DNA of 64,000 bases. Origin: CATQHW01 sp965215345 (GTDB lineage Bacteria; Spirochaetota; Spirochaetia; SZUA-6; Bin103). The DNA is taken from NCBI GenBank assembly GCA_965215345.1, contig CBDCDL010000002.1:1426001-1490000 (forward strand), given 5' to 3'. This document shows positions 54,301-62,396 of this stretch, one piece after another; within the stretch, counting starts at the first letter, position 1; every line of letters starts with the position of its first letter. Made by a program: the position numbers and the translations under genes. The notes beneath the pieces are model-generated. The model made no database searches. It was not told the DNA's origin and saw only the letters and a list, made by a program, of their open reading frames with translations.

Positions 54301-55688
54301 GCTTCTTCCTCTTGAACCGCCAGCCCGGACAAGCGGTCGAGCAGGCGGCAATAGGCCACCTTGCCGCGCTCGTAGCTCGCCAGGCGGAAGAACTCGTTCG
54401 GACCGTGCGCACCCTCGTCCTCCAGGGCGAACGCGAAGATCACGGTCTTGGCTCCCAGGTAGCGCTCGAACATGTTCAGGATCGGGATGCTGCCGCCGGA
54501 GGCGATCGCGTACGGCTCGGTGCCGTACAGTTCGGCCAGCACGGCGCGCGCGGCCCGGTTGCCCGGATGTTCGGTGGGGATGGTGTACGGCATGCCGGCC
54601 GAGCCGAGCGACCGCACCGCGACGGCGACGGCCGGGTCGGCGTGCCGGCGCACATGGGCGGCGATCGCCTCCCGGACCCGGGCCGGGTCCTGATCGCCCA
54701 CCAGGCGGCAGGTGATCTTGGCGTGCGCCTGGCTCGGCAGGACGGTCTTGACCCCGTCGCCCTGGAATCCTCCCCAGATGCCGTTGATCTCCAGCGTCGG
54801 CCGTCGCCACTGCCGCGCCCGCGTGCCGTAGCCGGGCTCCCCGAACAGCCCCTGCGAGCCCAGGCCGTCCAGAAAGCTCCGCTCGTCGAACGGGACGCGG
54901 TCGAGGTCGGCGCGGGCGGCGTCCGACAGCTCCGGCACGCCATCGAAGAAGCCGTCCACCAGCACCGTGCCGTCCGGGCTGCGCATGGAGTCCAGGACGC
55001 GCACCAGCGCGTGGATGGGGTTGTGGATGGCGCCGCCGTAGGTGCCGGAGTGCACGTCCCGCGCAGGGCCGGTCACGTCGATCTGCAGCGAGCACAGGCC
55101 GCGCAGGCTCAGCCACAGGCCCGGCTCGGTCTCGCTCCACTGCGAGCCGTCGGCGCTGACGACCAGGTCGCAGGCCAGCCGGCCGGCGTGCTCGGCGACG
55201 AAGGGATCCATGGTCGGGCTGCCGATCTCCTCCTGGCCCTCCAGCAGGAACTTGACGTTCACGGGCAGCGACCCGCTGTCGGCCAGCAGCGCCTCCACCG
55301 CCTGCACCGGGACCAGCAGGTTGCCCTTGTCGTCGGACGATCCGCGCCCGTAGACGCGGTCGCCGTCCAGCACCGGATCGAACGGATCGGCGTTCCAGCC
55401 GTCGGAGCGGAGCGCCGGCTGCACGTCGAAGTGGGCGTAGATCAGGACGGTCGGCGCGCCGGGCGCGTGCAGATGGTCGGCGTACACGGCCGGCTGCGCG
55501 CCGGTCTCCAGGATCTCGGCGTGCTCGAGCCCGGCGCGGGCCAGCCGCTCACGCACCCAGGTCGCCGCGGCGCGGACATCGTCCTGGTGGTCGGGGAGCG
55601 AGGAGATGCTGGGGATGCGTACGAACTCGCGCAACTCGTCGATGTAGCGGTCGCGGTTCTCGGAGAGCAGCTTCAGGTGGTCGGACAT
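54297..55688 (-). CDS. M20-family metallopeptidase (dipeptidase/carboxypeptidase-like)
   Basis: 463 residues. Metal and catalytic motifs: LIYAHFDVQPAL (H-x-D), YGRGSSDDKGNLL (Asp ligand), FLLEGQEEIGSPTM (catalytic Glu-Glu) and DGSQW. A dimerisation domain lies in the middle and IASGGSIPILNMFE near the C-terminus. The family includes CNDP-type dipeptidases and related deacylases. No signal peptide is present, so it should be cytoplasmic. It is translationally coupled to the lipoprotein gene behind it. Confidence 0.92.
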   Translation of the reverse strand: MSDHLKLLSENRDRYIDELREFVRIPSISSLPDHQDDVRAAATWVRERLARAGLEHAEILETGAQPAVYADHLHAPGAPTVLIYAHFDVQPALRSDGWNADPFDPVLDGDRVYGRGSSDDKGNLLVPVQAVEALLADSGSLPVNVKFLLEGQEEIGSPTMDPFVAEHAGRLACDLVVSADGSQWSETEPGLWLSLRGLCSLQIDVTGPARDVHSGTYGGAIHNPIHALVRVLDSMRSPDGTVLVDGFFDGVPELSDAARADLDRVPFDERSFLDGLGSQGLFGEPGYGTRARQWRRPTLEINGIWGGFQGDGVKTVLPSQAHAKITCRLVGDQDPARVREAIAAHVRRHADPAVAVAVRSLGSAGMPYTIPTEHPGNRAARAVLAELYGTEPYAIASGGSIPILNMFERYLGAKTVIFAFALEDEGAHGPNEFFRLASYERGKVAYCRLLDRLSGLAVQEEEA

Positions 55689-55749
55689 CGCATTCTCATT
55701 CTATCGCGTTCTCATGGGAGCGTACCGGCCGGGCGCTCGCGCGCGTGCC

Positions 55750-56337
55750 TCATGGCTGGCCGAGCAGGCCTCGGTGAGCGATGTCACCGATCGGCTTGCG
55801 CGAGCTGGGCTGTTCGCGTTCGCGCAACTCGGGAGGCAGCGACTCGCGAGGGCCGAGCCTGCCGGCGGCGAACGCGCACATCACCGTGTAGCGCTCCGCG
55901 CTCACGCCGAGCCGGTCGTGCGCTGCGTCGCGGTCGATCCCCGCCATCGCATGGGTGTAGATGCCCAGCGCCTGCGCCTGCAGGGCCAGTGCCATCCAGG
56001 CGGCGCCGGTGTCGAACTGCGCGGTGCGCGGCTCCCGGCCGTCAGGGGTCCGCGTGTTGGCGAAGATGAAGCCGAGTAGCGGCGCCTTGACCGCCCACTG
56101 GCGGTTGCGGGGCATCAGGATCGAATCGAACACGGGCCGGTCGGGGCCGTCAGTCTCGTACAGAAACAGCCACGGCTGGCCGTTGAAGGACGACGGCGAC
56201 CAGCGGGCGCCTTCGAACAGGGAGGCGATCTCGTCCTCGCTCAGGGGATCGGGGGCGAACGAGCGCGGCGACCAGCGATCGATGAGCAGCGGGTGCACCT
56301 GCGCCGAGGCGACGCGGGGGTTGTCCGGGCGGCTCAT
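55750..56337 (-). CDS. Nitroreductase family protein
   Basis: About 195 residues from the ATG at 56337; in-frame codons upstream are not family-like. Flavin-binding features are LLIDRWSPRSF (R-x-S-x-R-x-F), EGARWSPSSFNGQPWLF, QFDTGAAWMALALQAQALGI and a closing RKPIGDIAHRG. These enzymes use FMN and NAD(P)H to reduce nitro compounds or quinones. The gene stands alone. Confidence 0.9.
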   Translation of the reverse strand: MSRPDNPRVASAQVHPLLIDRWSPRSFAPDPLSEDEIASLFEGARWSPSSFNGQPWLFLYETDGPDRPVFDSILMPRNRQWAVKAPLLGFIFANTRTPDGREPRTAQFDTGAAWMALALQAQALGIYTHAMAGIDRDAAHDRLGVSAERYTVMCAFAAGRLGPRESLPPELREREQPSSRKPIGDIAHRGLLGQP

Positions 56338-56617
56338 CGGGCCGGTCCGATCCCGAAACGGTGCTTGAGCATGTGCGGTCTCCCCTGGGGAGTGATGGAC
56401 CATATCACGCATCGGATGCCGGCCCGCGCCGACGCCGTGTCGACGGGCGACGGGGCTCGATGGGTTGACGGGGCTCGATGGAGGAACTCACAGTAGCGAC
56501 GGATGTCGCACATGGCTGTTCGTGACGGTCATGTTCTACAGGCTGCCGTTGCTGCTCGGTGCCTTGGGCGTGTCCCTGCTGCAAGAGCGGGCGCGACCCG
56601 GTAGCGCGCGACGCGAC

Positions 56618-58213
56618 ATGGCCGCCGTGACGGAGCAGGTTTCGCCATGCACGATGGCGATCTTCGGCGCGTCCGGAGACCTTACCGCGCGCAAGCTGAT
56701 CCCCGGGCTCTGCGAGCTGTACCGGCGCAGGCTGCTGCCCGAGCGGTTCGCCGTTCTCGGCGCCGGCCGCACCGGCATGAGCGACGAGCGGTTCCGCGCC
56801 CGCATGGCGGAGGAGTTGGCGGACGGCGCCGGTGACGAGCCGGCAGCCGATCGCGAGCGCTTTCTCGGCGCGCTGCACTACCAGCAGCTCGACCCCGGGT
56901 CCGCGTACGAATACGGACAGCTCGCCGAGCGGCTGCGCGCGGTGGCGGCCGAGGCCGGCACCGGCGGCAACGTCCTCTACTACCTGGCGACGCCGCCGAG
57001 CCTGTTCGAGCCGATCGCCGGCGGGCTGGCCGGCGCGGGCCTGGCGGAGCAGCGGGACGGTGCGTGGCGGCGCCTGATCGTCGAGAAGCCGTTCGGCTAT
57101 GACCTGGAATCGGCGCGGGCGCTGAACGAGCGGCTGCACACCTGGTTCACGGAGCGGCAGATCTACCGGATCGACCACTACCTGGGAAAGGAGACGGTGC
57201 AGAACGTGCTGGTTCTGCGCTTCGCGAACGAGGTGTGGGAGCCCCTCTGGAACCGCGCGACGATCGACCGCGTGGAGATCACCGCCGCCGAGCAGGTGGG
57301 CGTCGAGGGGCGCGGCGGCTACTACGACGGATCGGGCGCGCTGCGCGACATGTTCCAGAACCACCTGCTGCAGGTGGTCGGCATGATCGCCATGGAGCCG
57401 CCTGCGCACTTCCGGCCGAGCGCCGTGCGCAACGAGACGGTGAAGGTGTTCGATTCCCTGCGGCCGATCACGCCGGCGGAGGTGTCCCGGGACGTGGTAC
57501 GAGGCCAGTACACGGGCTCGCTCACGACCGACGGCGCCATGCCCGGCTACCGCGAGGAGCCCGGCGTGCCGGCCGCGTCCCGGACGGAAACGTACGTGGC
57601 GCTGCGCTTCCACATCGACAACCGGCGCTGGGCAGGCGTGCCGTTCCTGGTCCGCACCGGCAAGCGGCTGCCGGCGCGGGTGACCGAGGTCGTCATCCAC
57701 TTCAAGCAGGTCCCGCACCACCTGTTCGGCATGCCCCCGGCGTCCGTGACCCACGGCGTCCCGGATGCAGCCGAGCACGGCGGGCGCCCGGTCTCCGCGG
57801 CCGCCGCCGACGCCAGCAAGCTGATCATCCGCATCCAGCCGGATGAGGCGATCCAGCTCCGCTGCAACGTCAAGCTGCCCGGAGCGGGATTCGACGTGCG
57901 GCAGGTGGGGCTGGACTTCCGCTACGCCGACCTGGCCGACACGTACCTGCCGGACGCCTACGAACGGCTGCTGCTGGACGGCATCACCGGCGACGCCACT
58001 CTGTACGCGCGCGCCGACGCGATCGAGTCGTGCTGGGAGTTCGTGACCCCGATCCTGAAGGCGTGGGACGAGCACCCCGGCATCCCCCTGCACGGCTACC
58101 CGGCCGGAAGCTGGGGACCGGCTGCCGCCTCCAGCCTCTTCCACCGCCCCGGCTATGGCTGGCGCACGCCGATGCCCTCCCGCAACGATTCCGGCGGCAA
58201 CGTCGAGCTGTAG
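56618..58213 (+). CDS. zwf: Glucose-6-phosphate 1-dehydrogenase (Zwf)
   Basis: About 531 residues from the ATG at 56618. MAIFGASGDLTARKLIPGL is the cofactor site, EKPFGYDLESA and the active-site RIDHYLGKETVQNVLVLRF (near residue 185) follow. GALRDMFQNHLLQVVGMIAME and the C-terminal RWAGVPFLVRTGKRLPARVT are conserved. It starts the oxidative pentose phosphate pathway. Upstream in-frame starts would add about 50 residues without similarity. No pgl or gnd gene is adjacent. Confidence 0.95.
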   Translation: MAAVTEQVSPCTMAIFGASGDLTARKLIPGLCELYRRRLLPERFAVLGAGRTGMSDERFRARMAEELADGAGDEPAADRERFLGALHYQQLDPGSAYEYGQLAERLRAVAAEAGTGGNVLYYLATPPSLFEPIAGGLAGAGLAEQRDGAWRRLIVEKPFGYDLESARALNERLHTWFTERQIYRIDHYLGKETVQNVLVLRFANEVWEPLWNRATIDRVEITAAEQVGVEGRGGYYDGSGALRDMFQNHLLQVVGMIAMEPPAHFRPSAVRNETVKVFDSLRPITPAEVSRDVVRGQYTGSLTTDGAMPGYREEPGVPAASRTETYVALRFHIDNRRWAGVPFLVRTGKRLPARVTEVVIHFKQVPHHLFGMPPASVTHGVPDAAEHGGRPVSAAAADASKLIIRIQPDEAIQLRCNVKLPGAGFDVRQVGLDFRYADLADTYLPDAYERLLLDGITGDATLYARADAIESCWEFVTPILKAWDEHPGIPLHGYPAGSWGPAAASSLFHRPGYGWRTPMPSRNDSGGNVEL

Positions 58214-58259
58214 GCCGGCCGCAGCGCCACCGCCTTGGCTGCCGCGATGCATCGTGGCC

Positions 58260-58288
58260 TTGTACAGACCAGGAACCTGGTTTACTTT
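58260..58288 (+). promoter_or_regulatory. Promoter and palindromic operator of the phd-PIN module
   Basis: TTGTAC (58260-58265) and TACTTT (58283-58288) are 17 bp apart. The spacer holds ACCAGG-AA-CCTGGT (58268-58281), an exact palindrome suited to Phd/YefM-type repressor binding. The antitoxin ATG follows 7 bp after the -10 with no Shine-Dalgarno, so the mRNA may be leaderless. Confidence 0.55.
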
Positions 58289-58294
58289 CCACCC

Positions 58295-58546
58295 ATGTCG
58301 ACGACCAGGCTCAACATGCAGGAGGCGAAGACGCACCTGTCCGCACACATCGCCAAACTGGCCGAAGGCGACCGCATCATCCTGTGTCGCCGCAACCGTC
58401 CCGTTGCCGAGATTCGGCCCATTCAGCAGCCGATGGACAAGGCGCGGCCGGTAGGGCTCGGCAGAGGGCTGGCAGAGGTGCCGGAGTCGTTCTTCGATCC
58501 GCTTCCCGAGCACGTGCTCGAATCCTTCGAGGCCCGAACGGATTGA
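58295..58546 (+). CDS. Phd/YefM-family antitoxin
   Basis: 83 residues. TRLNMQEAKTHLSAHIAKLA followed by EGDRIILCRRNRPVAEIRPI is the Phd/YefM DNA-binding domain. The tail with SFFDPLPEHVLESFEART would occupy the toxin's active-site groove. A PIN-domain toxin starts 16 bp downstream, and a palindrome sits in the promoter. An upstream in-frame start at 58235 is unlikely because it would include the promoter. Confidence 0.88.
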   Translation: MSTTRLNMQEAKTHLSAHIAKLAEGDRIILCRRNRPVAEIRPIQQPMDKARPVGLGRGLAEVPESFFDPLPEHVLESFEARTD

Positions 58547-58562
58547 GCGCCGCCGTCACGCC

Positions 58563-59021
58563 ATGAAGCTCCTGCTCGACACGGTCACGTTTCTGTGGCT
58601 GGCCGAGGGTGATCCGAAGCTGAGTGATCGGGCACGCCGCCTGATCGTCGATCCCGCGAACGAGGTGTTCCTGAGCGCCGCGTCGGCCTGGGAGATAGCG
58701 ATCAAGCACGGCCTCGGCCGTCTCCACCTGCGGGTGGCGCCGCAGGACTATGTCCCGGAGCAGCGCCGGCTGCACCGGATCGAATCGTTGCCCATCTCCG
58801 AGGATGAGGTGCTGCAGGTCGGCAAGCTGCCCAACCTGCACCGGGACCCGTTCGACCGGGTCATCGTTGCCCAGGCGATCGTGCACGGGACGTCGGTCGC
58901 GACTCCTGACGACATGATCAGGGAAATACCCGGTGCGCGCCGTATGGTGAACGCTGGCCACCTTGCCGCTGCCCTTGAGCGTGAGGGTCTTCCGCGGTTG
59001 AACCCGGGACCTGACCGATGA
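58563..59021 (+). CDS. PIN-domain toxin (VapC/Fic-unrelated type II toxin)
   Basis: 152 residues. Acidic active-site residues lie in MKLLLDTVTFLWLAEGD (Asp), SAASAWEIAIKHGLGRL (Glu), HRDPFDRVIVAQAI (Asp) and VATPDDMIREIPGARRM (Asp). This subtype, opening LLLDTxxFLWL, usually partners Phd/YefM antitoxins, as here. It should be an RNase. The final codons overlap the ATG of the alpha-mannosidase gene, unusual for a toxin module. The C-terminal 25 residues extend past the normal domain end. Confidence 0.88.
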   Translation: MKLLLDTVTFLWLAEGDPKLSDRARRLIVDPANEVFLSAASAWEIAIKHGLGRLHLRVAPQDYVPEQRRLHRIESLPISEDEVLQVGKLPNLHRDPFDRVIVAQAIVHGTSVATPDDMIREIPGARRMVNAGHLAAALEREGLPRLNPGPDR

Positions 59022-62014
59022 GCCGCCGTCTCAACCCGCTTCCGCAGCTCGTGGCGGACCGCCTGGCCCGCATCCAGGCAAACGTGGACCGCTTGATCTG
59101 GGTCCGGCGGGAGCCCTTGGTCGTGGAAGGGAGCCCCGTGACGGACGAGATGCTCGACGGCGGGCAGGCGGCCTCGCTGGCCTATACCCCGGTGACTTCG
59201 GGCGAGCACTTCGGAGCACCGCACGGCGGCTGGTCGCACCGGTGGTTCCGTGTAGAGCCCCCCGCGGCACTGGAGGGAGAGCGCGGCCGGCGCTTCCTGC
59301 GCTGGAAGTGCCAAGGGGAGACGACCGTGTTCATCGACGGCGTGCCGTGGGCGGGGCTCGATCCCGGCCACCCGACCTGCCCGCTTCCTGACGCGGCGGC
59401 CGTCCTCTATCTGGACACCGGCACGTGGCAGACCGGCATCTGGACCCCCGAGCCACCGGAGCCGATCGGGCCGTACGGCCTGCGCTTCGACTTCGCCGAG
59501 CTGCGCATCCGCGACCTCGCCGCTTGGGAGCTGAAATGGGATCTCGACGCGCTCGGGCAACTCTCCGACCTCCTGATCCGGGACGAGGGCGCGTCCGTCG
59601 ACGCGTCGGGCCACGGCTACCGCCCGGCGTTCGACGACGTCTCCCCGCTGCTGCGCCGGCTCATCCGCGGTATCGACGCATGCTGTGACGCCTGGGTCTC
59701 GGGCGGGGTGGCGGCGATGCAAGCGGCGACGCGGGCGCTCTTCGCCGACCTTCCCGCCGAGTCCTGGCAGCCGGAGGCGGCGCTCATCGGACACGCGCAC
59801 ATCGACGTCGTCTGGCTGTGGCCGGAGTTCGCTACGCGGCACAAGAACGTGCATTCCTTCGCCACCCAGCTCCGCATGCTGGATGCCTATCCGGAGATGG
59901 TCTTCGCCCACAGCACGCCCGCGGTGTACCGGGCAGTCCAGGAGGACGCGCCGGCCCTGATCCCGCAGATCAGGCGCCAGGTCGCCGCCGGCCGCTGGGA
60001 GCTGATGGGCGGCTTCGAGGTGGAGCCCGACGTGAACATGCCGGCAGGCGAGGCGCTGGCGCGCAGCGCCGTGTACGGCAACCGCTTCATCGCCTCCTTC
60101 ACCGGCGCGCCGAGCGAGGTGTGCTGGATCCCCGACGTCTTCGGCTACAGCAACTGCCTGCCGCAGATCCTGCGCCTGGCGGGCATCAGCGGCTTCTACA
60201 CAACCAAGATCACCTGGTCGCAGGTGTCGCGGTTCCCGTACAGCAGCTTCGTGTGGCGCGGCAGCGACGGCGACAGCGAGGTCGTCGCCCACCTGGCCAC
60301 CACCGGCTACAACGGCCAGGTCCGGCTGGAAGAGAACCGGCGGGCGCTCCGCCGCCACCGTCAGCTCGACGTCCATGACTCGCTGCTGATCGGTACCGGC
60401 CTGGGCGACGGCGGCGGCGGCCCGAGCGAAGCGGAGGCCGAGCGCGCGCGCCGCTTCCGGAACCTCGCCGGCTCCCCGCGCCACACCTGGCGGACCAGCG
60501 CCTCCTTCTTCGCCGAGCTTGTGCGGGTCCGCGACCGCCTGCCGGTCTACCAGGGCGAGCTCTACATGGAGGCGCACCGTGGCGTGCTCACCTCGCAGGC
60601 CGAGTACAAGCGGCTCTACCGGGCGTGCGAGGTGGCGCTGCAGACCCACGAGGCGCTGCGCGTGGCCGACGGCGGCGCCCCGCTCGGCGAGCAGGCGTGG
60701 CTGCGCGTGCTGTTCGGACAGTTCCACGACGCCCTTCCCGGCAGCTCGATCGCCCGCGTTTACGAAGACCTGGAGGCGGAATTCGCCCGCATCCTGTGCC
60801 ACGAAGAGGAAGCCACCGCAGCCGAGCTGGCGAACGGCGGCGACGCCGTCGCGTTCAACCCGCTGGCCGTGCACCGCCGCGTGTACCTGGCCGGTCGCGA
60901 CCTGCTCCTGGACCTGCCGCCGCTCGGCACCGCGCCGCTGGCCGAGGCGCCCGGCAGCCACGCCGCCGTGGCGGCAGAGCCGACGCGGCTCGACAACGGC
61001 ATCGTGCAGGCATCGTTCGACCGCGACGGCCAGCTCACCGGCCTGTGCATCGACGGCCGGCCCCTGGAGCTGAGCGGCGCGGCCGGCCTGCGGCTCGGCA
61101 ACGACGACCCGCACAACTACGACGCCTGGGAGATCGACCACTACACGGCCGCCACCATGACACCGGTCGCCGGCCGCCTGCGGCTCGCCGCCGGGCATCG
61201 CGGGCGGCGCGGGGTGCTGGAGGCCCGCGCGTCCATCGGCGACTCCAGCCAGGCGACGGTCCGCTACCTGCTCGACCCCGGCAGCCGCTGGCTGCTCATC
61301 GAGATCGATGTCGACTGGCAGGAGGAGCACCGGCTGCTCCGCTACCACCTGCCGACCGGCTACCGCGGACGCACCGCCACCTTCGGCGCTCCGTTCGGCT
61401 CGATCGAGCGCCCGCAGCTTCCCGGCCGGCCGGAAGACGAGGCGATGTGGGAGGTGGCCGGCAGCCGCTGGGCCGCCGTCCACGACGACGACGGCACCGG
61501 CCTGGCGCTCCTGACCGAGGCCAAGTACGGCTTCTCCTGCTTCGACGGCGAACTGGGCGTGTCGCTGCTCAAGGCGGCCAGGCACCCGGACCCGGGGGCA
61601 GACACCGGCCGGCACACGATCCGCATCGCGGTCGGCCGGCACGAGCCCGCGACCCTGGGCAGCGGCCCCGACACGGTGCCGTCGACCGCTTGCGCCGCCG
61701 ACGCGCTCTTCGCCCCGGTGCCAACGGCCGGGTCAGGCACCGCGCGGCCCTCTCCGTTCGTGCTGCGGGATCCGGGGTCGCTGTGCCCGGTCTGGGTCCT
61801 GCCGAGCGAGACCGGCAGCGGCTACGTCATCCGCCTGCACGAGACGGCCGGCCGGCGCGGCACCGCGAAGCTCCGCCTTGCCCGGCCCGCCGAACAGGTC
61901 ACGCTGGTGGACTTCCGCGAGCAGCAGCTCGGCGCACCACGGCCAGTCGATGACAGGACCTACGCTGTCGACTACGCGCCGTACCAAGTCATCAGCATTC
62001 TGGTGAGGCCCTGA
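59018..62014 (+). CDS. GH38 alpha-mannosidase
   Basis: 998 residues, typical for bacterial/class II GH38 enzymes. An N-terminal domain precedes the catalytic barrel: IGHAHIDVVWLWPEF (zinc His and Asp, residue about 258), the nucleophile Asp373 in CWIPDVFGYSNCLPQ, and YQGELYMEAHRGVLTSQAEY. FGQFHDALPGSSI supplies the second zinc region. C-terminal beta domains run from about residue 640. No signal peptide, so it should be cytoplasmic and act on imported mannosides. The ATG overlaps the PIN toxin stop (ATGA). Confidence 0.95.
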   Translation: MSRRLNPLPQLVADRLARIQANVDRLIWVRREPLVVEGSPVTDEMLDGGQAASLAYTPVTSGEHFGAPHGGWSHRWFRVEPPAALEGERGRRFLRWKCQGETTVFIDGVPWAGLDPGHPTCPLPDAAAVLYLDTGTWQTGIWTPEPPEPIGPYGLRFDFAELRIRDLAAWELKWDLDALGQLSDLLIRDEGASVDASGHGYRPAFDDVSPLLRRLIRGIDACCDAWVSGGVAAMQAATRALFADLPAESWQPEAALIGHAHIDVVWLWPEFATRHKNVHSFATQLRMLDAYPEMVFAHSTPAVYRAVQEDAPALIPQIRRQVAAGRWELMGGFEVEPDVNMPAGEALARSAVYGNRFIASFTGAPSEVCWIPDVFGYSNCLPQILRLAGISGFYTTKITWSQVSRFPYSSFVWRGSDGDSEVVAHLATTGYNGQVRLEENRRALRRHRQLDVHDSLLIGTGLGDGGGGPSEAEAERARRFRNLAGSPRHTWRTSASFFAELVRVRDRLPVYQGELYMEAHRGVLTSQAEYKRLYRACEVALQTHEALRVADGGAPLGEQAWLRVLFGQFHDALPGSSIARVYEDLEAEFARILCHEEEATAAELANGGDAVAFNPLAVHRRVYLAGRDLLLDLPPLGTAPLAEAPGSHAAVAAEPTRLDNGIVQASFDRDGQLTGLCIDGRPLELSGAAGLRLGNDDPHNYDAWEIDHYTAATMTPVAGRLRLAAGHRGRRGVLEARASIGDSSQATVRYLLDPGSRWLLIEIDVDWQEEHRLLRYHLPTGYRGRTATFGAPFGSIERPQLPGRPEDEAMWEVAGSRWAAVHDDDGTGLALLTEAKYGFSCFDGELGVSLLKAARHPDPGADTGRHTIRIAVGRHEPATLGSGPDTVPSTACAADALFAPVPTAGSGTARPSPFVLRDPGSLCPVWVLPSETGSGYVIRLHETAGRRGTAKLRLARPAEQVTLVDFREQQLGAPRPVDDRTYAVDYAPYQVISILVRP

Positions 62015-62054
62015 GCTGCCGTCGCGGAGATAGCGCCCTTGAAAAGGTAGTACC

Positions 62055-62372
62055 ATGACACACGAGATCCATCGCGTTGACTCGTTTCAGATACTAGCCG
62101 CATATAAGTTACAGGTTAAGTTCGAGGACGGGCACTCCCAGATCATCGACTTTCTACCGGTGTTGAAGGGAGAACTATTCGGACCGCTCCAGGATCGAGA
62201 GCTATTCGACAAGGTCGTGGTCGATCAAGAGGTCCACACGCTCGTTTGGCCCAACGGCGCTGACTTCGATCCGGCTACGCTCTATCACTGGCCTGTTTGT
62301 GGCCCGCGCCTCGCCGAGCTGGCCGCGACCTGGATGGCCGAAGGCGTCCACCAAGCATGTACGTCCTCCTGA
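62055..62372 (+). CDS. DUF2442 domain-containing protein
   Basis: 105 residues. AAYKLQVKFEDGHSQIIDFL, then KGELFGPLQDRELFDKVVVD and VWPNGADFDPATLYHW, match DUF2442, a small domain often found beside toxin-antitoxin-like or DUF4160 genes. Function unknown. It starts 40 bp after the mannosidase and converges on the helicase-type gene, whose stop is 24 bp away. No DUF4160 partner is present. Confidence 0.85.
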   Translation: MTHEIHRVDSFQILAAYKLQVKFEDGHSQIIDFLPVLKGELFGPLQDRELFDKVVVDQEVHTLVWPNGADFDPATLYHWPVCGPRLAELAATWMAEGVHQACTSS

Positions 62373-62396
62373 TGGCGCAGCATCGTATTTTGCGAC

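Noticed and set aside
58748..61642. 964-codon minus-strand frame
   Set aside because: Antisense shadow of the GH38 gene with no recognisable motif.
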